From NCBI RefSeq assembly GCF_031432425.1, contig NZ_JAVKPH010000006.1:62001-126000 (forward strand): a stretch of DNA of 64,000 bases, written 5' to 3'. Numbering within the stretch: the stretch's first letter is position 1; each line of letters begins with the position of its first letter. Source of the stretch: Ruixingdingia sedimenti (GTDB taxonomy: Bacteria; Pseudomonadota; Alphaproteobacteria; Rhodobacterales; Rhodobacteraceae). This document shows positions 1 through 11,214 of this stretch, piece by piece. The translations under genes and the position numbers were made by a program. The notes under the pieces were generated by a model that was not told the DNA's origin, did not search any database, and was given only the letters and a program-made list of their open reading frames with translations.

Positions 1-183
1 CCAATGCGCCTCGCCCGCCACCACGACGGGGGCCTGCCGATAGCCCATCGCCGTTACCCGTTCCATCGCATCGGCATCCTCGGTCAGGTCGATGACGCTG
101 TAGGCGATCCCCCTGGCATCCAGCGCGCGGGTGGTCGCGGTGCACTGCACGCAGGCGGGTTTGGAATAGACGGTGATGGTCAT
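1..183 (-). CDS. nrdH: NrdH redoxin (glutaredoxin-like), partial at window edge
   Basis: Only the first 61 codons are present; the gene continues past base 1. NrdH is the small thioredoxin-like electron donor that reduces class Ib ribonucleotide reductase (NrdEF). The translated N-terminus runs from a beta strand (MTITVYSKP) into the redox motif CVQC at residues 11-14, and later shows the TxxR and GYRQAPVVV segments typical of NrdH rather than classical glutaredoxins (CPYC). The start ATG at 183 follows a GAGGG ribosome site at 192-196. That site lies in a hairpin downstream of a cobalamin riboswitch, so expression is probably low when B12 is plentiful. nrdI, nrdE and nrdF are expected next, outside the window; this is inference. 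Confidence 0.93.
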   Translation of the reverse strand, partial: MTITVYSKPACVQCTATTRALDARGIAYSVIDLTEDADAMERVTAMGYRQAPVVVAGEAHW

Positions 184-186
184 GGG

Positions 187-213
187 CCTGTCCCTCTGGT
201 GGCGGTGGACAGG
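187..213 (-). promoter_or_regulatory. RBS-masking hairpin of nrdH (riboswitch expression platform)
   Basis: On the minus strand CCTGTCC (207-213) can pair with GGACAGG (187-193) across a 13-nt loop. The 3' arm overlaps the GAGGG ribosome-binding site (192-196) immediately before the nrdH ATG at 183. This is the form expected of a translational expression platform for the cobalamin aptamer just upstream. The pairing is seen in the sequence; the switching role is inferred. Confidence 0.6.
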
Positions 214-285
214 GGGCGGATCGGGCAGGCGACAGGCCGGCCGGAACCCACGCCCCCGCGCCCGCCGCACGGTTTCGTTCGCATC

Positions 286-446
286 GTCCTGGCAGGTCTT
301 CTGGCTCGCGGGTCGCAGCTTGGCCGGCCTTCCCGGGGGCTTCCCAGTGGCGGTTCGACCTTGCTATCCGCTTACAGCTGCGGGGGCAGCGCCGGAATTC
401 CACCGGCTTCCCTTTTCACCCCCGAGTCACCCCGGGGGAACCATGA
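286..446 (-). ncRNA. Cobalamin (B12) riboswitch upstream of nrdH
   Basis: Read on the minus strand, the segment carries the hallmarks of the AdoCbl aptamer in order: a GGTTCCC block, GGTGAAAAGGGAAGCCGGTG-like core, GAATTCCGGCGCTGCCCCCGC, the CTGTAAGCGG element, GCCACTGGGAAGCCCC, and finally a B12 box (AGCCAGAAGACCTGCC) at 291-306. These match the conserved cobalamin riboswitch consensus closely. It lies between a predicted promoter (454-482) and nrdH (start 183), so it should shut off class Ib ribonucleotide reductase when B12 is available. That arrangement is known in bacteria that also own a B12-dependent class II reductase (nrdJ), which is not in this window. Confidence 0.93.
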
Positions 447-453
447 CGGGTTC

Positions 454-482
454 AGTTAGCCCTGATCGGCGCCCCCGGTCAA
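454..482 (-). promoter_or_regulatory. Sigma-70-type promoter of the nrdH operon
   Basis: On the minus strand TTGACC (477-482) is the -35 box and CTAACT (454-459) the -10 box, 17 bp apart. Transcription would start near base 447, just where the riboswitch aptamer begins. The spacing and position fit well; no other promoter is visible in the 447-527 gap below metH. Confidence 0.6.
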
Positions 483-527
483 CCACATATCAACGGGTGG
501 AAGGCGGGGGGCGCAAAATGTTGTGGG

Positions 528-3235
<2,708 letters not shown>

Positions 3236-3239
<4 letters not shown>

Positions 3240-4273
3240 TTCACTACCCTCGGCGGGAAGGGGGCGATGGCGTCGGCGATCGCACGGATATGGTCGGGCG
3301 TGGTGCCGCAGCAGCCGCCGACGACATTCACCAGTCCCTCGCGGGCGAAATCGCCGATCTGGGCTGCGGTATCCTCGGGCCCCTCGTCATACTGGCCGAA
3401 GGCGTTGGGCAGGCCCGCGTTGGGATAGGCGCAGGTGAAGGTGTCGGCCACCGCGGCCAGTTCGGCCAGATGCGGGCGCATCGCGGCGGCGCCCAATGCG
3501 CAGTTCAGCCCCACGGTGAAGGGCCGCGCATGGCGTACCGAATGCCAGAAGGCCGTGGGCGTCTGGCCCGACAGCGTGCGGCCGGAGGCATCGGTGATTG
3601 TGCCGGAAATCATCACCGGCAGGCGGGTGCCATGTTCGGCGAACGCCTCGAAACAGGCGAAGATCGCGGCCTTGGCGTTCAGTGTGTCGAAGATCGTCTC
3701 GACCAGGATGATGTCGGCCCCGCCTTCGATCAGCGCCCGGATCTGCTGGCCATAGGCCATGCGCAGATCGTCGAAGGTGACGGCGCGATAGCCGGGGTTG
3801 TTCACATCGGGCGACAGCGAGGCCGTGCGGTTCGTCGGCCCCACGGCGCCTGCGACGAACCGGGGCTTGCCGTCGATGGCGGTCGCCCGGTCCAGCGCCC
3901 GGCGCACGATCCGCGCGCCCTCGGCGTTGAGGTCGTGCACCGCCGATTCCATCCCGTAGTCCGCCTGCGCGATGGTGGTGGCGGAAAAGGTGTTGGTTTC
4001 CACGATATCCGCCCCGGCCATGGCGTATTTGAAGTGGATCTCTTCGATCGCCTCGGGCTGGGTCAGGATCAGAAGGTCGTTGTTGCCCTTCTGGGGGTGA
4101 TCCGAATGGTGGCGGCAGGCGCAGCCCGCGCCATGGCCGGCATAATCCTCCTCCGACAGGCCGAGGCCCTGGATCTGCGTCCCCATCGCCCCGTCGAGGA
4201 TCAGGATGCGTTCACGGGCGAGGGTTTCAAGCTGGCCGAAGGCCGCGCTGCGGGGAAGATGGAAGCTCTGCAT
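3236..4273 (-). CDS. Homocysteine S-methyltransferase domain protein (MetH N-terminal part)
   Basis: This 345-residue protein corresponds to the homocysteine-binding barrel of MetH. It contains DGAMGTQIQ near residue 28 and the three zinc cysteines expected of the family: Cys258 in GLNC, and Cys321 and Cys322 in GGCCGTTPDHI. Zinc activates the homocysteine thiol. The gene overlaps the downstream metH part by four bases (ATGA), so the two are translationally coupled and probably form one methionine synthase. It lacks any cobalamin domain, so a stand-alone betaine- or S-methylmethionine-dependent role is less likely. ATG at 4273 is used because the family's N-terminus aligns there. Confidence 0.93.
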
Positions 4274-4352
4274 GGGTCCGCCGATGGGCTGTATCAGACG
4301 GGGACCTTACTCCGACAGAAAACCGTTGGAAAGTTCATGTTTCTGGACAAGA

Positions 4353-5321
4353 TCATGAGGCGGACAGCAAGTTGGGCGCCGCCGCCGCCAGCGTCTGCGC
4401 GGTTTCCACCAGCAGGCGGTGGCCCATGATATGCGCCTCTGTCCGGTCGCGGTCGGCGATGCGGACCATGCCGATGGACAGGTTCACATCCGGCGGCAGT
4501 TCCAGCGGCAGCGGTTCCAGCACGCCGAGCCGGGCGAAATGCGCCACCAGCGACCGCGACAGGAACCCGATCGCATCCGTCACCTGCAACGTACCCACGT
4601 TCGCCATCGTCGATACGCTGTCCACGCGGTTCTTGGTGATCGGGATGCGCCGGTTCATGAACATCGCCTCGATCGCGCCGCGGGCGAGCGTATTGGCCGG
4701 GGGCAGCACCAGCGGATAGCCCTGAAGTTCCTCCCACGCGATGCGTTCGCGGCTGGTCAGCGGATGGCCGCGCCGCGCCGCCGCCACCACCGGGTCGGTG
4801 AACAGGATCTCTGTCTCGAATTCGGGCCCCATCTGCGGCCCGCCCAGAAGCCCCACGGCAAAGTCGATCTGCCCGGTCTTGAGCGCGGGCAGAAGGCTGT
4901 CCATCGTGCCCTCGCGCAGGCTGACGGTGGTGTTGGGCAGTTCGCTTTCCAGCCGGGCGATGAAGGCGGGGATCAGGTAGACCGCCGTCGCCGGCAGGGT
5001 GCCGATGGAAATGTGGCTCGATCCCTGGAACAGGATCTCTTCCAGTTCGCGTTCGGCCTGTTCGATGCGAATCATCACCCGGCGCGAATGCCGGATCAGG
5101 CAGCCGCCGGCGTCGGTCGGCACCAGCCCGCTTTTCGCCCGGCGGAACAGCGGCGCGCCTATTCCTTGTTCAAGCCCGGCCAGCGCCTTGGAAATCGCGG
5201 GCTGCGTGAGGTTCAGATAGGTCGCCGCCTTCACCACACTGCGGTGGTCGTCCAGCGCGATCAGCAGCCGCATATGCCGGATGTTCAGGTTGTTTTTCAG
5301 GAAGATGCGCAGGTTCGTCAT
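4353..5321 (-). CDS. LysR-family transcriptional regulator
   Basis: This 322-residue protein has an N-terminal winged helix-turn-helix (about residues 17-75, with NLTQPAISKALAGLEQ as recognition part) followed by a LysR substrate-binding domain (about 100-310). The sequence resembles the GbpR/CbgR type that controls sugar or aromatic uptake. It is transcribed divergently from the TorT-type ABC binding protein gene, with a perfect 14-bp palindrome in the shared 133-bp gap. It is therefore likely to regulate the catabolic cluster at 5455-24828. The inducer is unknown. Confidence 0.88.
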   Translation of the reverse strand: MTNLRIFLKNNLNIRHMRLLIALDDHRSVVKAATYLNLTQPAISKALAGLEQGIGAPLFRRAKSGLVPTDAGGCLIRHSRRVMIRIEQAERELEEILFQGSSHISIGTLPATAVYLIPAFIARLESELPNTTVSLREGTMDSLLPALKTGQIDFAVGLLGGPQMGPEFETEILFTDPVVAAARRGHPLTSRERIAWEELQGYPLVLPPANTLARGAIEAMFMNRRIPITKNRVDSVSTMANVGTLQVTDAIGFLSRSLVAHFARLGVLEPLPLELPPDVNLSIGMVRIADRDRTEAHIMGHRLLVETAQTLAAAAPNLLSAS

Positions 5322-5370
5322 GACCGCCGCCCGGGGATGTATTCCAAACGGTTATGTTTGTCTGTGATAT

Positions 5371-5384
5371 AAGTCAATTGACTT
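5371..5384. promoter_or_regulatory. Perfect palindrome, candidate LysR operator
   Basis: AAGTCAATTGACTT is a perfect 14-bp palindrome in the lysR/binding-protein divergent gap. It contains a TTGACT that could serve as a -35 hexamer for the rightward gene. LysR sites usually show T-N11-A dyads of this kind. Binding is inferred. Confidence 0.45.
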
Positions 5385-5454
5385 CATGTTCATCGGCAAC
5401 GAACGTCGCCGCCACTAGCCCCGCGCCAAGGAACGGGGACGGCATGGAGGTAAG

Positions 5455-6540
5455 ATGACGAAGCTTCGTACACTGTCGGCCCTGATGGGCGGGATCGCGG
5501 CCGTTTCGGTGCTGGCCACCGGTGCGCTGGCCGAAGACGCCTGGTATCCGCTGGAGGTGGAGGCGATCAAGGCGGGCGCCACCGAGCGCGCGCCTGCGGC
5601 CTATTCGCCGCTCAGTGCCACCGAAAAGGCGTCGAAGAACTGGCAGATCTGCGTGTCGCTGCCGCATATGAAGGATCCGTTCTTCCTGGCGATGAACTAT
5701 GGCATGGTCGAAGAGGCCAAGCTTCTGGGCGTCGATGTGCAGACGCTGGATGCCGGCGGCTACGACAAGCTGGCCAACCAGATCAGCCAGATCGAGAACT
5801 GCGTCGCCGGCGGCGCGGATGCGGTGGTGATGGTCGCCGTGTCGCAGGACGGGATGGACAACCTTCTGGGAGAGTTGAAGCAGAAGGGCATCCCCGTCAT
5901 CGACGCGATCAACGGCGTGTCGTCCAGGGACACCGCCGCCCGCGTACTGACCAGCCCCTATGACGAGGGTCTGCGCGCCGGCCAGTATCTGGCCGCGAAA
6001 CACCCCGCCGGGTCGGAAACGGCCAATGTCGGCTGGCTGCCGGGCCCCGCGGGCGCGGGCTTCGTCACCGCCTTCGACAGCGGTTTCCAGAAGGGGATCG
6101 AGGGCAGCGCCATCAAGGTCGTCGAAACCAAGCATGGCGACGTGGGCAAGGAAATCCAGGCCGCGCTGGTCGAGGACATGCTCCAGACCCATGACGATAT
6201 CGACTATGTGGTCGGCACCGCGGTGATGGTCGAAGGCGCATTGCCGCTGCTGCGCGCCAAGGGCGTGCAGGACAAGGTGAAACTGGTGTCGGTCTATACC
6301 ACGCCGGGGGTGCATGCCTCGCTCAAGGCCGGGCAGATCGAAGCAGCGGGCGCGGCGCCGGTGGTGCTGACCTCGCGCGTCATCCTCGATACCGCGGTGC
6401 GCGTGCTGGAAAACAAGGTGGAGTTCACCGATGTCGGCACGCTCGGCAAGGTCTATACCGTCGATACGATCGGCGAACTGGACCCGCTCGCGGTGATGGC
6501 ACCTGCGCGCTATGCGCCGGTGTTCTCGCTCGACCAGTAA
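5455..6540 (+). CDS. TorT-type periplasmic substrate-binding protein of an ABC importer
   Basis: This 361-residue periplasmic protein has a Sec signal peptide (residues 1-26, ending ATGALA before EDAWYP) and a type 1 periplasmic binding fold. Overall it resembles the TorT/ribose-binding group: an N-terminal WYPLEVEA segment, then KDPFFLAMNYGMVEEAK and the GGADAVVMVAVSQDG loop. Classical TorT partners a TorS sensor, but here the next genes are a sugar-type ATPase and permease, so it most likely delivers a ligand to that transporter. The ligand is not deducible; the context (aromatic oxygenases) suggests something other than a sugar. A strong hairpin follows the gene at 6548-6570. Confidence 0.85.
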   Translation: MTKLRTLSALMGGIAAVSVLATGALAEDAWYPLEVEAIKAGATERAPAAYSPLSATEKASKNWQICVSLPHMKDPFFLAMNYGMVEEAKLLGVDVQTLDAGGYDKLANQISQIENCVAGGADAVVMVAVSQDGMDNLLGELKQKGIPVIDAINGVSSRDTAARVLTSPYDEGLRAGQYLAAKHPAGSETANVGWLPGPAGAGFVTAFDSGFQKGIEGSAIKVVETKHGDVGKEIQAALVEDMLQTHDDIDYVVGTAVMVEGALPLLRAKGVQDKVKLVSVYTTPGVHASLKAGQIEAAGAAPVVLTSRVILDTAVRVLENKVEFTDVGTLGKVYTVDTIGELDPLAVMAPARYAPVFSLDQ

Positions 6541-6547
6541 CCGCAGG

Positions 6548-6570
6548 GGGCCGGCCCTTGCGGCCGGCCC
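6548..6570 (+). terminator. Intercistronic GC hairpin after the binding-protein gene
   Basis: GGGCCGGC (6548-6555) pairs with GCCGGCCC (6563-6570) over a 7-nt loop. There is no T-tract, so it is more likely an mRNA-stabilising or partial attenuator hairpin, which would let the binding protein be made in excess over the ATPase and permease. Confidence 0.5.
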
Positions 6571-6587
6571 GTCCAGGGACCGATCCG

Positions 6588-8159
6588 ATGACCGCAGCCG
6601 CCGCCCCCCTGGCCGTACCGGCCGGGCCAGCCCTAGCCGTGTCCGAGGCCGTGCCGACGCTGGCCGTCGAGGGCCTGACCAAGCTTTACGGCCAGCATGC
6701 CGCGCTGGACGACGTGTCGCTGCGCTTCATGCCCGGCGAGGTGCATGTGCTGTTCGGCGAAAACGGCGCCGGCAAGTCCACGCTGATTTCCATGATCGCC
6801 GGGGCGAACACGCCCACATCCGGCACGATCCTGATGCAGGGCCGCCCCGTCGAGTTCGAAAGCGTGCGGCAGGCGCGTGCGGCGGGCGTGCGGGCGGTGT
6901 TCCAGGAATTCTCGCTGGTGCCCGACCTGACGGTGGCGGAAAACATCACCCTTGGCGAGGAACCGGTGGCGGGCCTGCGCCGTCTGGGGCTGGCGGGGGT
7001 GCTGTCGAAATCCGCCGCGCGGGCAGAGGCGCGCCGGCTGATCGACGATCTGGGCTTCGATCTGAACCCCGATGCGCGTGTCTGCACGCTGACCCGGGGC
7101 AAGCAGCAGATGGTGGAAATCTGCAAGGCGATGCGCCTGCGCCCCGACCTGCTGATCCTCGACGAACCCACGGCCTCGCTGTCCGAACACGACAGTCAGG
7201 CGCTGTTCGCGCTGATCCGGCGGCTAACGGCGGCGGGGACGGCGATCATCTATGTCACCCACCGGATGCATGAAATCCCGCTGATCGGCACGCGGCTGTC
7301 GGTGCTGCGCGACGGCCAGTTCGTCGCCACCGTCCCCGCCGACACGCCCGAGGACCGGCTGATCGAACTGATGACCGGCCGCAGCCTGGCCAAGATCTAT
7401 CCCAGACCCCGCGCCGATCTGGGCGAGGTGGTGCTGGAACTGTCGAATGTCACCCTCGCCCCGCAGGTGGGCGCCGAACCCGTGCGCAATGCCAGCCTGA
7501 CCGTGCGGGCGGGCGAAATCGTCGGCATCGCGGGCCTTGTCGGCTGCGGCAAGGGCAATCTGGCGCAGGCCTGTTTCGGGCTGCACCGCATCGTGGAAGG
7601 CGAGATGCGCCTGAAGGGCCGTCCCTTCCGCCCGCGCCACCCCGCCGACGCGATCCGCAAGGGCCTGTGGTACAGCCCCGCCGACCGCAAGCACGACGGT
7701 CTGGCGCTGGAGCTTTCGGCGCACCGGAACATGATCCTGTCCGGGCTCAGCTTCGGCCCGTCGCGCGGGGAATTCCTGCGCCCGCGGCGCGACGAGCTGC
7801 GGTTGCGCGATCTGGTGCAGATGGTGGACTTCGACGCCCGCCGCCTGTCCGAACCCGTGGGGCGGTTTTCGGGCGGCAACCAGCAGAAGATCCTTCTGGG
7901 CAAGGCGCTGGTGCAGGATGTCGAGGTCTATGTCTTTGACGAACCTACCGTGGGCGTCGACATCGGCGCGTGCCTGTCGATCTACCGCTGCCTTGCCGCG
8001 CTGTCGGCGCGCGGCGCGGCAATTCTGGTGGTGTCCTCGAACCTGCCGGAACTGATGGGGCTGACCCACCGGATGCTGGTGATGAGCGGCGGCAGCCTCG
8101 TCGCCGAATTCGACCGCGCCGACTACGACGAACACAAGATCCTGGAACAGTTTTTCTGA
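6588..8159 (+). CDS. Ribose/galactose-type ABC transporter ATPase (two nucleotide-binding domains)
   Basis: This 523-residue protein contains two fused ABC domains, as in RbsA and MglA. The first has an intact Walker A (GENGAGKS, residues 57-64) and the signature-like LTRGKQQMVEI. The second has a degenerate Walker A (GLVGCGKG) but a good signature (FSGGNQQK), which is normal for this family. The ATG at 6588 is preferred over an upstream TTG at 6558 because it has an AGGGA site about 10 bases before it and because the TTG lies in the loop of the 6548-6570 hairpin. It powers the permease encoded next. Confidence 0.93.
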   Translation: MTAAAAPLAVPAGPALAVSEAVPTLAVEGLTKLYGQHAALDDVSLRFMPGEVHVLFGENGAGKSTLISMIAGANTPTSGTILMQGRPVEFESVRQARAAGVRAVFQEFSLVPDLTVAENITLGEEPVAGLRRLGLAGVLSKSAARAEARRLIDDLGFDLNPDARVCTLTRGKQQMVEICKAMRLRPDLLILDEPTASLSEHDSQALFALIRRLTAAGTAIIYVTHRMHEIPLIGTRLSVLRDGQFVATVPADTPEDRLIELMTGRSLAKIYPRPRADLGEVVLELSNVTLAPQVGAEPVRNASLTVRAGEIVGIAGLVGCGKGNLAQACFGLHRIVEGEMRLKGRPFRPRHPADAIRKGLWYSPADRKHDGLALELSAHRNMILSGLSFGPSRGEFLRPRRDELRLRDLVQMVDFDARRLSEPVGRFSGGNQQKILLGKALVQDVEVYVFDEPTVGVDIGACLSIYRCLAALSARGAAILVVSSNLPELMGLTHRMLVMSGGSLVAEFDRADYDEHKILEQFF

Positions 8160-8172
8160 GGGGCCCGAGAAC

Positions 8173-9177
8173 ATGAGCGGTGACATCGGCGTGACGGCAC
8201 GGCAGGGGCGCATGGGGCCGGGGCCCGGACAGTGGATCATCGAGAACCGCCAGATCCTGGCCTTGCCGGTGATGTTCGTTCTGGTGGTGGTGCTGTTCTC
8301 GCTCGCCTCGCCCAAGTTCCTGACGACGGACAACCTGACCAATGTGGCGCGGCAATCGGTCTATCTGCTGATCGTGGCGCTCGGGCAGCTGGTGGTGATG
8401 ATCTGCGGCGGGCTGGACCTGTCGGTGGGCTCGAACGTGTCGCTGACCTCGGTGGTCAGTTCGATCGTGATGGCCATCGTCTTTGCCGCCTTCCCGGAAA
8501 ACCAGTGGTATGCGCTGTGGGCGGGGCTGGCCGTTGGCATGGCGGTGGGCACCGCGGTGGGGCTGGTCAACGGGCTTGGCGTCACGGTTCTGGGGATCAA
8601 CCCGTTCATGATGACGCTCGGCATGGCGTCGATCGTGTTCGGGATCACGCTTTACATTTCCGGCGGCGTGCCGATCTACGGCATCCCCCCGCTGCATGGC
8701 GAGATCTTCGGTTTCGGCCGCATCGCGGGCATCCCGATCCCGGCGCTGGTGGCGATCTTTCTGGTGGGGCTGGCCTATTTCACGCTGGAATGGACGCGCT
8801 TCGGCCGCCACCTTTACGCCGCGGGCGGCAACGGGCGCGCGGCGGAACTGTCGGGCGTGCGCACGGTGCCGGTGCGGATCGTGGCCTATGCGATGTGCGG
8901 GATGATGGCGGCGCTGTCGGGCCTGCTGCTGACCGCCCGTCTGGGAACGGGCGAGGCGAATATCGGCGCCTCGCTGCCGCTCGAATCCATCGCGGCCTGC
9001 GTGATTTCCGGCGTCAGCCTTGCCGGCGGGCGGGGGCGTGCGCTGGCGGTGGTCATGGGCACGCTGCTGATCCTGCTGGTGCAGAACGGGCTCAATCTCA
9101 TGCAGGTGGGCGCCTATGCGCAGTCGATGGCGACCGGCGCGATCCTGGTCTTTGCCATGGCCATCGGGCGGCGCTGA
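8173..9177 (+). CDS. Ribose-type ABC transporter permease
   Basis: This 334-residue inner-membrane protein of the RbsC/BPD_transp_2 family has about nine hydrophobic segments from residue 30 onward. It contains the characteristic GGLDLSVGS motif and the cytoplasmic GNGRAAELSGV coupling segment. It starts 13 bases after the ATPase stop and completes a binding protein-ATPase-permease importer. The same ATPase-permease family carries ribose, autoinducer-2, nucleosides and several polyols, so substrate cannot be inferred from it. The next gene is an aromatic hydroxylase, which hints that the cargo feeds the downstream pathway. Confidence 0.93.
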   Translation: MSGDIGVTARQGRMGPGPGQWIIENRQILALPVMFVLVVVLFSLASPKFLTTDNLTNVARQSVYLLIVALGQLVVMICGGLDLSVGSNVSLTSVVSSIVMAIVFAAFPENQWYALWAGLAVGMAVGTAVGLVNGLGVTVLGINPFMMTLGMASIVFGITLYISGGVPIYGIPPLHGEIFGFGRIAGIPIPALVAIFLVGLAYFTLEWTRFGRHLYAAGGNGRAAELSGVRTVPVRIVAYAMCGMMAALSGLLLTARLGTGEANIGASLPLESIAACVISGVSLAGGRGRALAVVMGTLLILLVQNGLNLMQVGAYAQSMATGAILVFAMAIGRR

Positions 9178-9222
9178 GCATTCACGAAAACGCGCGACCT
9201 TTCAGGGAGTAAGGCGAGTACC

Positions 9223-10764
9223 ATGAACAAGCACACAGTGGCCGCGACCGACCGGCCCATGACCGGCAAGGAATACCTCGACAGCCTGAACGACGGGCGC
9301 GAGGTCTGGATCTACGGCAAGCGGGTCGAGAACATCACCGAACACCCGGCCTTCCGCAATTCCGCCCGCATGATCGCCCGCGTCTACGACGCCATGCACG
9401 ATGCGGCGACGCGCGACATCATCACCGCGCCGACCGAAAACGGCGGCTTCACCCACCGCTATTTCCTGGCCCCGAAAACCACCGAGGAACAGGTGAAATC
9501 CCGCGACGCGGTGGCCGAAACGCAGCGCGTGACCTATGGCTGGATGGGCCGCAGCCCCGATTACAAGGGCTCGTTCCTCGCCACGCTCGGCGCGAATTCG
9601 GCCTTCTACCGCGGGTACGAGGCGAACGCGCTGCGCTGGTACCGCAAGGCGCAGGAGCGGACGTGGTACATCAACCACGCGATCATGAACCCGCCGGTGG
9701 ACCGCAACAAGCCGACCGCCGACACGTCGGACGTCTATGTCCATGTGGTGAAGGAAAACGACGCCGGCATCTGGGTGTCGGGCGCCAAGGTGGTGGCGAC
9801 GAACTCGGCGCTGACCAACTACACCTTTGTCGCCCATGCCGGGCAGATCCCGATCAAGGATCCGAAATACGCCCCTGTGTTCATCGTGCCGACCGGAGCG
9901 CCGGGGGTGAAGATGATCAGCCGCATGTCGAACGAACACCGCGCCGCGGTTCTGGGGTCGCCCTTCGACTATCCGCTGTCCTCGCGCATGGATGAAAACG
10001 ACGCGATCCTCGTTCTGGATAACGTTTTCGTCCCGTGGGAAGACGTGTTCATGCACGGCGACGTGGATCAGGCGAACGATTTCGCGCCCGGGTCCGGCTT
10101 CAACGCGCGCGCGGCGATGCATGGCTGCACCCGGCTGGCGGTCAAGCTCGACTTCATCACCGGGCTGATGGTCAAGGCGCTGGAAATCACCGGCACCCAC
10201 ACCTTCCACGGCATCATGTCGCGCATGGGCGAGGTCATCGCCTGGCGCAACACGATGTGGGGCCTGTCGGATGCGATGGCGAAATCCAACATCCCGTGGA
10301 ACGGCATGGTGCAGCCCGACAGCCGTTTCGGCACCGCCTACCGCACGATTTCGCAGATCGCCTATCCCTCGATCAAGAACATCATCGAGGCGTCCGTCAC
10401 CTCTGGCCTGATCTACCTCAACAGCCACGCCGACGATTTCCTCAACCCCGAACTGCGCCCCTATCTGGACCAGTACATGCGCGGGTCCGGCGGCGCCGAC
10501 GCGGAAGAGCGCGTGAAGGTGATGAAACTGCTGTGGGACTGCATCGGCACCGAATTCGGCGGCCGGTCGGAACTCTACGAGATCAACTATCTCGGCTCCA
10601 ACGACCTGACGCGGCTCCAGAACTACTGGGAGGCCGGGTCCTTGGGCGAGATGGCCAAGATGAAGAACATGGTCGAACGCTGCATGGGCGAATACGACCT
10701 GAACGGCTGGACCGTTCCCGACCTCGTCAACAATGACGACGTAAGCATCCTGCGCGCCCGCTGA
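9223..10764 (+). CDS. HpaB-family FADH2-dependent aromatic monooxygenase, copy 1
   Basis: This 513-residue protein is very similar throughout to 4-hydroxyphenylacetate 3-monooxygenase oxygenase component (HpaB). It uses FADH2 from a partner reductase and O2 to hydroxylate a phenol-like ring. The active-site residues known in HpaB appear conserved: Arg110 and Tyr114 in GWMGRSPDY and His152 in NHAI. The flavin-binding GAKVVATNSALTNY segment and the C-terminal DLNGWTVPDLVN are also present. It is preceded by AGGGAGTAAGG before ATG 9223. A second copy lies at 11211. The real substrate may differ from 4-hydroxyphenylacetate. Confidence 0.9.
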   Translation: MNKHTVAATDRPMTGKEYLDSLNDGREVWIYGKRVENITEHPAFRNSARMIARVYDAMHDAATRDIITAPTENGGFTHRYFLAPKTTEEQVKSRDAVAETQRVTYGWMGRSPDYKGSFLATLGANSAFYRGYEANALRWYRKAQERTWYINHAIMNPPVDRNKPTADTSDVYVHVVKENDAGIWVSGAKVVATNSALTNYTFVAHAGQIPIKDPKYAPVFIVPTGAPGVKMISRMSNEHRAAVLGSPFDYPLSSRMDENDAILVLDNVFVPWEDVFMHGDVDQANDFAPGSGFNARAAMHGCTRLAVKLDFITGLMVKALEITGTHTFHGIMSRMGEVIAWRNTMWGLSDAMAKSNIPWNGMVQPDSRFGTAYRTISQIAYPSIKNIIEASVTSGLIYLNSHADDFLNPELRPYLDQYMRGSGGADAEERVKVMKLLWDCIGTEFGGRSELYEINYLGSNDLTRLQNYWEAGSLGEMAKMKNMVERCMGEYDLNGWTVPDLVNNDDVSILRAR

Positions 10765-10806
10765 ACGGCGCGCCGGGGCAGAACCGTTCTACAGGAGGAC
10801 AGCCAA

Positions 10807-11214
10807 ATGGCTCTCAAGAAACAGCGCTTCATCTCGGACAAGGTGGCGGAATATCCGCCGGGCCATTGGTCGAACACGATCCGGGTTGGCGATCAGATCT
10901 GGCTGTCGGGCTTCACCGCGCGCGGGGCCGACCTCAAGACCATCCACGGCGAGGGGTCGGCCTATGAACAGACCAAGGTGATCTTCGAAAAGGTGAAGAA
11001 CTGCCTCGAAGCCGCCGGTTCGGGCATGGAGGACGTGGTGAACATGACGATCTACGTCACCAACATGGCCGACAACAAGGAAATCTGGCGCGCGCGGCAA
11101 GAGTTCTTCACGGGCGACTTCCCCTGTTCCACTCTGGTGCAGGTCGCCGCACTCGGCGATCCCAGGATCCTCCTGGAAATCACCTGCACGGCAATGGCGG
11201 GAAGTGGAAAATGA
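10807..11214 (+). CDS. RidA/YjgF-family protein
   Basis: This 135-residue protein belongs to the RidA family, whose members hydrolyse reactive enamine/imine intermediates or, in some pathways, deaminate 2-aminomuconate-like products. The conserved arginine that binds the substrate carboxylate is present in GDPRILLEITCTAMAG near the C-terminus. The gene sits between two HpaB-type oxygenase genes and overlaps the second by four bases (ATGA 11211-11214), so it is co-translated with it. The placement suggests a nitrogen-containing or imine intermediate in this pathway; that is inference. Confidence 0.88.
   Translation: MALKKQRFISDKVAEYPPGHWSNTIRVGDQIWLSGFTARGADLKTIHGEGSAYEQTKVIFEKVKNCLEAAGSGMEDVVNMTIYVTNMADNKEIWRARQEFFTGDFPCSTLVQVAALGDPRILLEITCTAMAGSGK

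Noticed and set aside
481..496. NrdR box in the nrdH promoter
   Set aside because: CCACATATCAACG resembles half of the consensus, but there is no second box and the match is weak.
6558..6590. TTG at 6558 as start of the ABC ATPase
   Set aside because: It lies in the loop of the intercistronic hairpin and lacks a ribosome site; ATG 6588 has AGGGA upstream.
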